From M3007 sp964621185 (GTDB lineage: Bacteria > Bacteroidota > Bacteroidia > Chitinophagales > Saprospiraceae), in contig CAZULM010000016.1 in NCBI GenBank assembly GCA_964621185.1, positions 38,048 through 102,047 of the forward strand: a DNA stretch of 64,000 nt, read 5' to 3'. A program made the translations under genes and the position numbers. The notes beneath the pieces are model-generated. The model searched no databases and was not told where the DNA came from. It was given only the letters and a program-made list of their open reading frames with translations. Below, piece by piece: positions 44,166 to 53,036 of the stretch (position 1 is its first letter; every line of letters starts with the position of its first letter).

Positions 44166-45656
44166 TTATTCCACTTCTGTTACCTTCAACATGTTGGTGC
44201 TGGAGCGCTTTTGCAACGGCATGGCTCCCGTATTGATGATAACGTCGCCCTTGGCCACAAACCCGCTTTCTTTCAGAATGTCGGTGCAATCCTCCACGGT
44301 TTCGTCGGTGGTGGTGAAACGGTCGTAGAAGAAGCATTGCACGCCCCAGAACAAGTTCATGGTGTTCAACATGCTCAGGTGGTCGCTGAACATGAATATG
44401 CTGGCCCGGGGCCTGAAGCTGCTGAGCTTAAAGGCACTGTAACCCGAGCGGGTGATGCCGATGATGCCTTTGGCGCCAATCTCTTCCGCCGTCCGGCAGG
44501 CATTGAAACAAATGACATCAGAGTAGAACATGGATGATTTGACGACAGCATGTGGGCGCTTGCCTTCAATCTGGGGCCAATAATGCTTTTCCGCCTCGCT
44601 GATAATCTTGCTCATGTACTGCACCACCAATTCAGGGAACTGCCCTACAGAGGTCTCACCACTCAACATGACTGCATCGGCGCCGTCCAGCACCGCGTTG
44701 GCAACGTCGGTCACCTCCGCACGGGTAGGGGAGGGGTTGGTGATCATGCTGTCCATCATCTGGGTGGCCACGATGACCGGGCGGGCATATTGCATGCACA
44801 TCTGAACGATCTCTTTTTGAGTGGTGGGCAGTTGCTCGATGGGCATCTCAACGCCGAGGTCGCCACGCGCCACCATGATCGCATTGGAGGCGCGGATAAC
44901 TTCCCGCAGGTTTTTCACCGCTTCCGGTTTTTCGATCTTGGCCATTACTTTGGCGGCATGGCCTGCTTCCTGCACTGCCTGCTTGAGGTCGTCCATGTCG
45001 GAAGCGCGGCGCACGAACGACAGGGCGATCCAGCTGATCGGCTGCGTGAGGATGAATTTCAGGTCTTCCCGGTCTTTCTCCGTCATGGAAGGCAGCTTCA
45101 CATTGGTATCTGGCAAGTTGACGCCTTTGTTGCTGCTCAAAACCCCGTCGTGCAGGCATTTCAACTTGACGGTATCCTTTTTATTGGTGTCGGCAACTTC
45201 AAAGATCAGCTTGCCATCGTCCATCAAAATGCGCTCGCCTTTTTCGCAGTCTTCGGCAAATTGGTCGTACGACATGTAGATGGCATCTTTTGTGCCCTCG
45301 GCATTGAGGTCGTTGACGATGGTGATGACATCGCCCGTTTTTAGTGGCAGGGCATTGTCCTTGATCTTGCCGACGCGCAGTTTCGGGCCTTGCAAGTCGG
45401 CCAATGTGCCGATATGCAGCTTGTGCTCTTCGTTGATCTTTTGGATCATCTGGATCACCTTGAGGTGGTCGGCGTGAGAACCGTGGCTGAAGTTGAGGCG
45501 GAAAACATCAACACCAGCTTTTACCAAGGCCAGCAGCTTTTCGTAGGTGTTGCAAGCCGGGCCGACGGTGGCGACGATCTTTGTATTTTGGGAGCCGTCT
45601 TTGCGCAAGGGCGACTTGTTCCTTTCTAGCAAAGCAGCAGCTTCTGTCAGTGTCAT
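44166..45656 (-). CDS. pyk: Pyruvate kinase
   Basis: 496 residues, the usual length. KIVATVGPACNTYEKLLALV and FRLNFSHGSHADH form the start of the barrel; MAKIEKPEAVKNL and MVARGDLGVEMP hold the PEP and metal site; VTDVANAVLDGADAVMLSGE is the helix-6 region; the C-terminal domain binds effectors. It makes pyruvate and ATP from phosphoenolpyruvate. A promoter with both boxes matched lies 48-78 nt upstream, so it is probably a single gene unit. Confidence 0.97.
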   Translation of the reverse strand: MTLTEAAALLERNKSPLRKDGSQNTKIVATVGPACNTYEKLLALVKAGVDVFRLNFSHGSHADHLKVIQMIQKINEEHKLHIGTLADLQGPKLRVGKIKDNALPLKTGDVITIVNDLNAEGTKDAIYMSYDQFAEDCEKGERILMDDGKLIFEVADTNKKDTVKLKCLHDGVLSSNKGVNLPDTNVKLPSMTEKDREDLKFILTQPISWIALSFVRRASDMDDLKQAVQEAGHAAKVMAKIEKPEAVKNLREVIRASNAIMVARGDLGVEMPIEQLPTTQKEIVQMCMQYARPVIVATQMMDSMITNPSPTRAEVTDVANAVLDGADAVMLSGETSVGQFPELVVQYMSKIISEAEKHYWPQIEGKRPHAVVKSSMFYSDVICFNACRTAEEIGAKGIIGITRSGYSAFKLSSFRPRASIFMFSDHLSMLNTMNLFWGVQCFFYDRFTTTDETVEDCTDILKESGFVAKGDVIINTGAMPLQKRSSTNMLKVTEVE

Positions 45657-45703
45657 ATCTGAAAAAAATTAAAAAGTGTAAAAAACACAATAAGTAGGGG
45701 CTG

Positions 45704-45734
45704 CAAAAGTAAGGGATGCCAACAACTATGCCAA
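45704..45734 (-). promoter_or_regulatory. Bacteroidota promoter for pyk
   Basis: On the minus strand TTG (45734-45732), 20-nt spacer, TACTTTTG (45711-45704). Both boxes are full matches; the leader is about 42 nt. Confidence 0.8.
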
Positions 45735-45894
45735 GCCTTGTTAAAATCGGAACGAATGAGCTGGATTGACTTGCAATGCCAAATTTACGGTGGGGATCAG
45801 AAAAAAAACAGTGTTTTTGCTCTTTGTTGACAATTGCGCGAACGGATCAGCAAGGGGCTGAACAAAAACATTCCAAAAAATTCCACAGCAAAAA

Positions 45895-45926
45895 TTTTTT
45901 TTAAACCTCCCGCTGCCGTTTCTTTG
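45895..45926 (+). promoter_or_regulatory. Weak candidate promoter for acpP
   Basis: TTTCTTTG at 45919-45926 (one base off the -7 box) with TTT at 45895-45897, 21 nt upstream. The 315-bp gap between pyk and acpP holds no gene. Confidence 0.4.
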
Positions 45927-45971
45927 CGGCTCGAAAAACCGAATTTTTTTCACCTAAAGTTTAGAAAAATC

Positions 45972-46211
45972 ATGGCAACTATAGCCGAACGCGTTAAAAA
46001 GATCATCGTTGACAAGCTTGGTGTTGACGAGGCTGAAGTCACTGACTCCGCAAATTTCATCAACGATTTGGGAGCTGACTCGCTTGACACCGTTGAATTG
46101 ATCATGGAATTCGAGAAAGAATTCGAAGTGTCAATCCCCGACGAGCAAGCTGAGAACATCCAAACTGTTGGTCACGCCATTGAGTACCTTGAGGCTAACG
46201 CTCAACCGTAA
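45972..46211 (+). CDS. acpP: Acyl carrier protein
   Basis: 79 residues, acidic. The phosphopantetheine site is Ser37 in LGADSLDTVELIM, with helix II EKEFEVSIPDEQAENIQTVG. ACP carries the growing acyl chain in type II fatty acid synthesis. The start at 45972 (MATIAERVKKIIVDKLGV) is fixed by the family; the frame extends upstream but is not coding. A very strong terminator 37 bp after the stop parts it from fabF, so acpP can be made in excess over the other enzymes. Confidence 0.97.
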   Translation: MATIAERVKKIIVDKLGVDEAEVTDSANFINDLGADSLDTVELIMEFEKEFEVSIPDEQAENIQTVGHAIEYLEANAQP

Positions 46212-46248
46212 TACTTGCTGTTGCTTTGCTGCATGACAAGGCAATTCG

Positions 46249-46290
46249 AGAGGTTCAAAGCTGTGCAGCTTTGAACCTCTTTTGCTTTTT
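46249..46290 (+). terminator. Strong terminator between acpP and fabF
   Basis: Perfect 15-bp stem: AGAGGTTCAAAGCTG (46249-46263) and CAGCTTTGAACCTCT (46266-46280) with a 2-nt spacer that would open into a small loop, then TTTGCTTTTT. Confidence 0.93.
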
Positions 46291-46313
46291 CCAACAAATT
46301 GCCCTTGCCTGTA

Positions 46314-46345
46314 TTACCGTGCAATGGTGCATAGTGTTACTTTTG
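46314..46345 (+). promoter_or_regulatory. Promoter for fabF-rnc
   Basis: TACTTTTG at 46338-46345 is a full -7 match; TTA at 46314-46316, 21 nt upstream, is one base off TTG. The leader is about 22 nt. Confidence 0.6.
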
Positions 46346-46373
46346 CCCAAGGTATCAACGAACCGTACAAATT

Positions 46374-47615
46374 ATGAAACGTGTAGTCATCACAGGCATT
46401 GGTGCGATCACCCCGATCGGGAATACCGTTGCCGAATTCAAAGTTGGGCTGGAAAAAGGCGCAAGTGGGGCCAACCTCATCACCCTTTTTGATGCCAGCC
46501 AGTTCAAGACAAGATTTGCCTGCGAGGTAAAAGGATTTGTGGCAGAAGATTTTATCGACCGGCGGGAAGCGCGGCGGCTCGACAGGTTCACGCAATTTGC
46601 GATGGTTTCTACTGCCGAAGCGATTGCGGATTCCGGGCTCGACCTGGATGCCGTCAACAAAGACCGCGTTGGCGTGATCTGGGCATCGGGTATCGGCGGC
46701 CTGAACACGCTCGAAAAAGAGATCGAAGACCATGTGCTCGGAAACGGCACCCCAAAGCACAACCCTTTCCTGATACCAAAGATGATTTCGGACATCGCAG
46801 CCGGGCAAATCTCTATTCAATATGGTTTTCGGGGCATCAACTACGCCACCGTTTCCGCATGCGCCTCGTCGTCTCATGCCCTGATGAATGCATTTGACTA
46901 CTTGAGGCTTGGAAAGGCCGACATTATCGTAACAGGTGGCTCTGAGGGTTCTATCACCAAAACGGCGGTTGGCGGCTTCAATTCGATGAAAGCCCTCAGC
47001 GAGCGCAACGACAACTTTGCGACGGCATCCCGCCCTTACGACAAAGACCGCGACGGATTTGTGCTCGGCGAAGGCGCCGGCGCTTTGATCCTGGAAGAAT
47101 ACGAACATGCCAAGCGCCGCGGGGCAAATATTTATGCCGAGGTGATGGGCGCAGCAGCCACTGCCGACGCCTACCACATCACCGCCCCGCACCCGGAAGG
47201 TTACGGCGTGATCAACGTCATGAACTTGGCATTGGAAGATGCGGGTATGAAACCTGGCGATATCGACTACATCAATACGCATGGTACCAGCACCCCGTTG
47301 GGCGATGTGGCCGAGCTCAAGGCCATCGAGACTGTATTTGGCGCCGAAGCTGCGAAACTCAACATTTCTGCCACAAAAAGCATGACCGGGCACCTGCTGG
47401 GCGCTGCTGGGGCCGTGGAAGCCATCGCCTCTCTGCTCGCTATGAAATACGATTTTGTGCCGCCGACCATCAACCATTTTACCGACGACCCTGAAATAGA
47501 CCCAAAGCTCAACCTGACCTTCAACGAAGCGCAGCACAAAAAAGTGAAAGCCATCCTCAGTAATACATTCGGTTTTGGCGGGCACAATGCCTCCATTATT
47601 TTCCGGCAGGCATAA
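46374..47615 (+). CDS. fabF: Beta-ketoacyl-ACP synthase II
   Basis: 413 residues. Catalytic Cys163 in TVSACASSSHALM, His in YINTHGTSTPLGDV and His in TKSMTGHLLGAAGAVE; the glycine-rich FGFGGHNASIIF closes the fold. It elongates acyl-ACP with malonyl-ACP. It follows acpP but has its own promoter after a terminator, and rnc begins 24 bp after its stop. Confidence 0.97.
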   Translation: MKRVVITGIGAITPIGNTVAEFKVGLEKGASGANLITLFDASQFKTRFACEVKGFVAEDFIDRREARRLDRFTQFAMVSTAEAIADSGLDLDAVNKDRVGVIWASGIGGLNTLEKEIEDHVLGNGTPKHNPFLIPKMISDIAAGQISIQYGFRGINYATVSACASSSHALMNAFDYLRLGKADIIVTGGSEGSITKTAVGGFNSMKALSERNDNFATASRPYDKDRDGFVLGEGAGALILEEYEHAKRRGANIYAEVMGAAATADAYHITAPHPEGYGVINVMNLALEDAGMKPGDIDYINTHGTSTPLGDVAELKAIETVFGAEAAKLNISATKSMTGHLLGAAGAVEAIASLLAMKYDFVPPTINHFTDDPEIDPKLNLTFNEAQHKKVKAILSNTFGFGGHNASIIFRQA

Positions 47616-47639
47616 GAGCCTGCCCAAAACCTTGATCTT

Positions 47640-48410
47640 GTGCGATTTATCCGTCGATTATACAATTATTATTTCCACCCCGACCGCGAGCTTGCCCGCC
47701 GGCTGCGGCAGTTGATCGGTTTCACCCCCCTGCACCTCCCATTGTTCAAGCTCGCTTTTTTCCATAAAAGCACCTTTACCTCCAGAGACTACGCAGTGGC
47801 CAACAACGAGCGCCTGGAATTCCTGGGCGATGCCGTGCTCAGCACCATCGTCGGGGAATACCTGTTCAAAAAGTACCCGAACAGCGACGAAGGCTTCCTG
47901 ACAAAGATGCGCTCCAAAATCGTCAAGCGAAATTCCCTCGACGACATTGCCGACAAGATGGGGCTCGACCTGTTTTTGGCCAATTACAACCAGACCCGTT
48001 TGTCAAAATCCATGCTCGGCAACGCGCTGGAAGCATTGGTGGGCGCCGTTTACATTGAAGTCGGCTACGAGCGCACCAAGGAATACGTGGTGCGCCGAAT
48101 CCTGCGCAAATACCTCGACATACACGAGTTGGAAAGCTTCGACGACAACTACAAAAGCCAGCTGTTGGAGTGGTGCCAGAAAAATGGCCGCGCCATCGAG
48201 TACAAAGTGGTGGCCAAGTACAAGAGCGAAAAGCGGGACAAGTTCAAGGTGGCCGTATTTGTGGACGGGAAAAAATACGGCACTGCCGACGATTTCAACA
48301 AAAAGAGCGCCGAGCAGTTGGCCAGCGAGCGGGCCATGACCGCACTGGGCATCCTGAACGGCAACGGGGCATCCTATCAGGGCGACGAGGACGATAACGA
48401 TTCATTATAA
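47640..48410 (+). CDS. rnc: Ribonuclease III
   Basis: 256 residues starting at a GTG 24 bp after fabF. The catalytic signature NERLEFLGDAVLSTI begins near residue 56; the second acidic patch is in NALEALVGAVYIEVGYERTK. A double-stranded RNA binding domain covers about 165-240. It cuts rRNA precursors and structured mRNA. The acpP-fabF-rnc order is common in Bacteroidota. The acidic tail (GDEDDNDSL) is a small extension. Confidence 0.95.
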   Translation: MRFIRRLYNYYFHPDRELARRLRQLIGFTPLHLPLFKLAFFHKSTFTSRDYAVANNERLEFLGDAVLSTIVGEYLFKKYPNSDEGFLTKMRSKIVKRNSLDDIADKMGLDLFLANYNQTRLSKSMLGNALEALVGAVYIEVGYERTKEYVVRRILRKYLDIHELESFDDNYKSQLLEWCQKNGRAIEYKVVAKYKSEKRDKFKVAVFVDGKKYGTADDFNKKSAEQLASERAMTALGILNGNGASYQGDEDDNDSL

Positions 48411-48422
48411 GCAGTTTCCGAT

Positions 48423-49724
48423 ATGAAAGCCTGTATCATTGGTGGCGGCATTATCGGCCTTTGTACCGCCCTGTACTTGCAAGAAGAAGGCTGGGAGGTG
48501 ACAGTGCTGGAGCGCGACACCCTCGAAGACAACTGCTCTTTCGGCAACATGGGTTTTCTCTCTCCCTCCCATTTCGCCCCATTGGCCCAGCCTGGCATCC
48601 TCAGCCAGGGAATACTGTGGATGTTCAACCAGAAAAGCCCGTTTTACGTGCGGCCAAGCCTTAACCCGCGCCTGCTCGATTGGGGCCTCAAGTTTGTGCG
48701 TGCCTGCACCGCCAAGCATGTAGCACGCAGCGCCCGCCCAATGCTCGAACTGCTGCTCCTTTCCAAAGAGCTGACGGCTGCCTGGAAAAAAAGCGGCAAC
48801 TTGCAGTTCGAATACGCGGAAAACGGCTGCATCAACTACTTCCAAACCGAAAAATACGAAAAAGGCGAGCTCGAGAACGTGCGCATAGGGCGAGACTTGG
48901 GCCTCAAAATCGACCTTCTGTCCCGGGAGGAAGCCCAGGCCCTGGAACCAGATTTGATGCCTGATGTGCGCGGCGCCGTTTGGTATCGCGACGATGCGCA
49001 CCTGCATCCCAATACCCTGATGCGCCAGTTGCCCTCCTTGCTTGAAAAGCGCGGCGTGCGAATATTAAAAAACGCAACGGTCATTGGCATTGAAAAAAAT
49101 AAAGGAAAGGTCGCAGCGCTGCAGTACTGCGACACCGTAAACCGGCAAGACGCACAATCGATCACCTGCGACCTCGTCGTGCTGGCGGCCGGCTCCTGGT
49201 CGGCTGAACTTGCAAAAATGGCCGGGGAAAACCTGCCGCTCATGCCTGGAAAAGGTTATTCCATGACCGTGGACGTAAGCCGCCAATCGCTTCGCTACCC
49301 CTGTATTTTGTTGGAAGCAAAGGTGGCGCTCACCCCTTGGGAACGCCAGCTGCGCATCGGCAGCACCATGGAAATTGGGGCGGTGAACGACCGAATCCTT
49401 CTCCCCAGGGTGCAAGGGATACTGGAGGCTGTTCCTAAGTTCTTCCCGGGCTATTCCGCCGACCAGGCTTTTCAGGAACTGGCTGATTTCAAAAAGCTGC
49501 AAGAAAACCTGCGCCAAAAAGTCTGGTACGGCTTCAGGCCACTCTCTGCCGACGGCTTGCCCTACATTGGCTTTGCTAAAAAGACCAAGAATTTGATAAT
49601 CGCGACAGGCCATGCCATGTTGGGCCTAAGCCAGGCCGCCGGAACGGGGAAACTGGTGGCGGAAATGGCGAGCGGGAAACAGACCGCGATCAACGCTTCG
49701 GCATTTGACCCCGGCAGGTATTAG
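48423..49724 (+). CDS. FAD-dependent D-amino-acid dehydrogenase-like oxidase
   Basis: 433 residues. N-terminal dinucleotide fold ACIIGGGIIGLCTALYLQ with VTVLERD, then the DadA/DAO-type substrate part, and a C-terminal FAD contact GFRPLSADGLPYIG and ATGHAMLGLSQAAGTGKLV. The closest group I recognise is DadA, oxidising D-amino acids to 2-oxo acids, but the substrate cannot be fixed from sequence. It begins 12 bp after rnc and so is probably read from the same transcript, which is an unusual partner for rnc. Confidence 0.88.
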   Translation: MKACIIGGGIIGLCTALYLQEEGWEVTVLERDTLEDNCSFGNMGFLSPSHFAPLAQPGILSQGILWMFNQKSPFYVRPSLNPRLLDWGLKFVRACTAKHVARSARPMLELLLLSKELTAAWKKSGNLQFEYAENGCINYFQTEKYEKGELENVRIGRDLGLKIDLLSREEAQALEPDLMPDVRGAVWYRDDAHLHPNTLMRQLPSLLEKRGVRILKNATVIGIEKNKGKVAALQYCDTVNRQDAQSITCDLVVLAAGSWSAELAKMAGENLPLMPGKGYSMTVDVSRQSLRYPCILLEAKVALTPWERQLRIGSTMEIGAVNDRILLPRVQGILEAVPKFFPGYSADQAFQELADFKKLQENLRQKVWYGFRPLSADGLPYIGFAKKTKNLIIATGHAMLGLSQAAGTGKLVAEMASGKQTAINASAFDPGRY

Positions 49725-50026
49725 CACAAAGTTTTTGGTTTTTTTTCTTGTCCTGGCATTGCTGTTCGCAGCGAAGGCATATGCTTCGCCGTGCCTTGGT
49801 TCAGCGCAATATTTTGCCTGTTTGGATGTTTTTTTTCAAAAAATGTGGGGAATCAGCTTGTTTTGAAAATAAACCGGTAGTTTCAAAGGCTTTTTCTGTT
49901 TTTTTTTGTTGTAGCAGGTGCTGGCTTCAGCATCATATTGTCAAGGCCTGCAAGCTCGGCTTTTTTCCCGCAGCACTCATCGCATCATCCAAAACTGATT
50001 TCTTCACCTATCAAATTATTGTCGAT
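49725..50026. other. Leader region of the CHRD gene
   Basis: An open frame continues upstream of the CHRD signal peptide to 49748, but it is rich in Cys, Phe and Lys with no motif. I treat the 302 bases as non-coding. It holds T-runs (up to nine T's near 49900) and no full promoter match. Confidence 0.55.
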
Positions 50027-51832
50027 ATGAAGACCATTGCCAATCACCTCGCCAAGACTGCTCTTTTTGCAGTCGTACTTTTTTTCGCTCACCGCAGCGC
50101 TGGCCAAGCCGGCCACCTTCTTTTTTCGGCGCATCTCTCGGGCGCCGAAGAAAACCCGCCAGTCGCGACCAATGGGGAAGGTCTGATCACGGTGCGTTTC
50201 AACGACGACAGGTCCAAGATGTTCGTACAGGGGGTAGTTTCCCAGTTGAGCGGCCCTGTGTCTGCCGCCCATTTTCACACGGGGATCGTCGGCCAAAACG
50301 GCGGGGTTGTCGTTAACCTGGCCCCAATCCGCAACGGCAACCGTTTTGCGGGGGAGTTGCCGGTGCCAGCCGGGTTCCTCGAAAATGCATTGAAACGGGG
50401 GATTTACGCCAACGTGCACACCGCTGCCAACCCGAGCGGCGAAATCCGAGGGCAATTGTTGCCGGAGAGCGATTTGAATTTCGGAGCCGTTCTGACCGGC
50501 CTGAACGAAGTGCCCCCGGTGCTTACAACGGCGCTTGGGATCGGAGGGGTCAATATCACCCTGGGCTACGACAAATTAAAGTACAATATTTTGGTAAACG
50601 GTTTGAGCGGCCCTATTACCGGCGCCCATATCCATAAAGGCGCCGCAGGGGCAGCAGGCCCCGTTGTTCAGCCTTTGGGCTTTTCGGGCAACAGCCTGGT
50701 AGGCGAAGTAGCCTTGAACAGCTTGCCCGCCGATTTTATGATGAACCTGTTTGCAGGCCAATATTATGTCAATGTGCACACCGCGGCCAATCCGGGAGGG
50801 GAGATACGGGGTCAGCTCTTGTTCAACGGCTTCTTGAATGGCGTGGCTATTTTGAACGGCGACCAGGAAACGCCCCCGGTGACGACTTCCGCCTCAGGCA
50901 TTGGCTTTGTACTGCCCAATGCGGCCATGGACAGCGTTATTTATGGCGTACTCGTCCGCGGGTTGAGTGGCTCCCCCACAGCGGCGCACGTGCATAAAGC
51001 GCCGGCGGGTACGGCCGGTGGGGTGGTGTTCCCACTGGCAGCGGGCCCAGTGCCAGGGGTTTATTCCTCAACGGTGCCCGTGAATGCAGCTTTCTTGACC
51101 GATTTTATCAACAACAACCTGTATTTCAACGTGCACACCGCTGCCAACCCTGCGGGTGAAATCCGCGGGCAAATCCAGACGAACTTGCGCAAGGCCTATA
51201 CCTTCGACCTTTGTGCCGGGCAGGAAAACCCCTTCAACAACAGCCAGGGCTATGGGGCGGGCATGGTGTCGATAGACCAGGGAAACCTTGCATTGACCTA
51301 CAAACTCGCTGTTGACGGGCTGACGGGCGCTGCCTCGGCGGCACATATCCACACCGCGGTCGTTGGCGCGAACGGGCCGGTGAGGTTCCCGTTGTCGCTC
51401 CCAAATCCCTTCAGCGAAGGTGCACTTGCCATAACGGGCGCCGATGCCGTTGTGGTGGAGGCTCAAGGGACTTATATGAACGTGCATACCGTGGCGCATC
51501 CCGGCGGGGAAATCCGCGGCCAGGTACATAGGGGGATATTGTGCGCCTCGTTTTCTGAAGTATTGGAACCTATAATTGTTGACCTTAAGGTATTCCCCAA
51601 CCCAACGACAGAAGGGCTTACCATCCGCTTCAACAATAAGGAGGAAATAAACGGCCAGCTCCGATTGACAGATGTTTCCGGCCGCGTGCTGGAATCCAAG
51701 GCAATAGGAGCATTGGCTTCAGGCCCGCAGGAACTGTACATGCCCCTCCAAAAACTTCTGCCGGGGCTGTATCTTCTCCATTTGGAGCACAATGGCGCGA
51801 CCGTGTTTGTACAATCTGTGGTAAAGCAATAA
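50027..51832 (+). CDS. Secreted four-copy CHRD domain protein with T9SS sorting domain
   Basis: 601 residues. Signal peptide HLAKTALFAVVLFFAHRSAG. Four CHRD domains of about 120 residues follow, each with a SGPxxAAHxH-type strand and a closing NVHTAANPGGEIRGQL. The first three are closely alike; the fourth is more diverged (VNVHTVAHPGGEIRG-like). A T9SS domain (about 525-601) ends in LPGLYLLHLEHNGATVFVQS. CHRD domains were found in chordin and are common in secreted bacterial proteins of unknown role. The start at 50027 is set by the signal peptide. It is convergent with gcvT with 11 bp between. Confidence 0.9.
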   Translation: MKTIANHLAKTALFAVVLFFAHRSAGQAGHLLFSAHLSGAEENPPVATNGEGLITVRFNDDRSKMFVQGVVSQLSGPVSAAHFHTGIVGQNGGVVVNLAPIRNGNRFAGELPVPAGFLENALKRGIYANVHTAANPSGEIRGQLLPESDLNFGAVLTGLNEVPPVLTTALGIGGVNITLGYDKLKYNILVNGLSGPITGAHIHKGAAGAAGPVVQPLGFSGNSLVGEVALNSLPADFMMNLFAGQYYVNVHTAANPGGEIRGQLLFNGFLNGVAILNGDQETPPVTTSASGIGFVLPNAAMDSVIYGVLVRGLSGSPTAAHVHKAPAGTAGGVVFPLAAGPVPGVYSSTVPVNAAFLTDFINNNLYFNVHTAANPAGEIRGQIQTNLRKAYTFDLCAGQENPFNNSQGYGAGMVSIDQGNLALTYKLAVDGLTGAASAAHIHTAVVGANGPVRFPLSLPNPFSEGALAITGADAVVVEAQGTYMNVHTVAHPGGEIRGQVHRGILCASFSEVLEPIIVDLKVFPNPTTEGLTIRFNNKEEINGQLRLTDVSGRVLESKAIGALASGPQELYMPLQKLLPGLYLLHLEHNGATVFVQSVVKQ

Positions 51833-51843
51833 CCGCGACCTCT

Positions 51844-52956
51844 TTACAGGAAAGGCAACTTGCACACCACAGCATCAAGCTTTTTGCTGCCCACCACGAT
51901 CTTGATCTTGGTTCCAGGCTCTGCGAACTTGACCTTCACATAACCCGTTCCGATGGGCTTGTCGAGCGAGGGCGAATGGGTGCCAGAGGTCACCACGCCG
52001 ATCTTGGCGCCGCGTGGGCTTTCGATCTCGTAGCCGTGGCGTGGAACGCGGCGCTCGTCGAGCATGAAGCCGACGAGCCGGCGTTTCACGCCTTCAGATT
52101 TTTGCTTCAGGAAACGATCCTTTGATGGGAAGTCGTAAGGTTTGTTCAGCTTGGTGATCCAGCCCAGGCCGGCTTCGAGCGGGCTGGTCTTGTCGTCGAT
52201 GTCGTTGCCGTAGAGGCAGAAGCCTTTTTCTAAGCGCAGGGTGTCGCGCGCGCCGAGGCCACAGGGCTTGATGCCGTGCTTCTCGGCGGCCTTGAATACT
52301 TTGTCCCAAATCTTTACGAGGTCTTTGTTCTTGGCGTATATCTCAAAGCCGCCCGCGCCCGTATAGCCCGTTGCCGAAATGATGACGTTGTTGCAGCCGG
52401 CGAAGCGGCCGCGCTTGAACGTATAGTACTTGATGGCGCCGAGGTCGAGGTCGGTCAGCTTTTTGAGCGCACCCACCGCCTTGGGGCCTTGAATGGCGAT
52501 GAGCCCAGTCTTGGCAGAGATGTTCTGCATCTTCACCTCGAACCCTCTGGACAAGCGTTTTAGCCAGCGCCAGTCTTTGGTTTCGTTGCTGGCGTTCACC
52601 ACCAGCATGTATGACTGCTCGCCTGCCACAGCCATCTCCGGCACGTCGTCGAGGCGGTACACCAGCAGGTCGTCCACGATGCCGCCTTTTTTGTTGGGCA
52701 TGCAGGAATATTGTATGTCGCCGGGGTTGAGCTTGCCCACGTCGTTGGAGGTGGCGCTTTGCAGGAAGGCGGTGGCGTCTTTGCCCCGCACGATGAACTC
52801 GCCCATGTGGCTCACGTCGAAGGCGCCTAAGGCGTTGCGCACGGCATGGTGCTCCTCGGTGATGCTGGAGTAGGAGATGGGCATGTTGTAGCCGGCGAAC
52901 TCGGCCATTTTGGCGCCGAGGGCAAGGTGCCTTTCGGTGAGCGGTGTGTTTTTCAT
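51844..52956 (-). CDS. gcvT: Aminomethyltransferase, glycine cleavage T protein
   Basis: 370 residues. YNMPISYSSITEEHHAVRN and GAFDVSHMGEF open the folate-binding domain; SATGYTGAGGFEIYAKN and GLGARDTLRLEKGFCLYGND hold the conserved Arg and Asp; VTSGTHSPSLDKPIGTGYV is the C-terminal barrel. It transfers the one-carbon unit from the H protein to tetrahydrofolate. The other gcv genes are not here, as is usual in the phylum. Confidence 0.97.
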   Translation of the reverse strand: MKNTPLTERHLALGAKMAEFAGYNMPISYSSITEEHHAVRNALGAFDVSHMGEFIVRGKDATAFLQSATSNDVGKLNPGDIQYSCMPNKKGGIVDDLLVYRLDDVPEMAVAGEQSYMLVVNASNETKDWRWLKRLSRGFEVKMQNISAKTGLIAIQGPKAVGALKKLTDLDLGAIKYYTFKRGRFAGCNNVIISATGYTGAGGFEIYAKNKDLVKIWDKVFKAAEKHGIKPCGLGARDTLRLEKGFCLYGNDIDDKTSPLEAGLGWITKLNKPYDFPSKDRFLKQKSEGVKRRLVGFMLDERRVPRHGYEIESPRGAKIGVVTSGTHSPSLDKPIGTGYVKVKFAEPGTKIKIVVGSKKLDAVVCKLPFL

Positions 52957-53036
52957 GAGATGGTGTTGAAAAATCTGCTGTTTTGCTGTATCGATGTATG
53001 GTGCGGGCTTTTTTAAAAACGCGCGTTGTTGTTGTG

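Noticed and set aside
45834..45971. 46-codon N-terminal extension of acyl carrier protein
   Set aside because: ACP is about 78 residues and starts at the MATIAERV segment; the upstream codons are leader DNA.
49748..50026. 93-codon N-terminal extension of the CHRD protein
   Set aside because: The signal peptide begins at 50027; the extension is Cys/Phe-rich without domain text and would block export.
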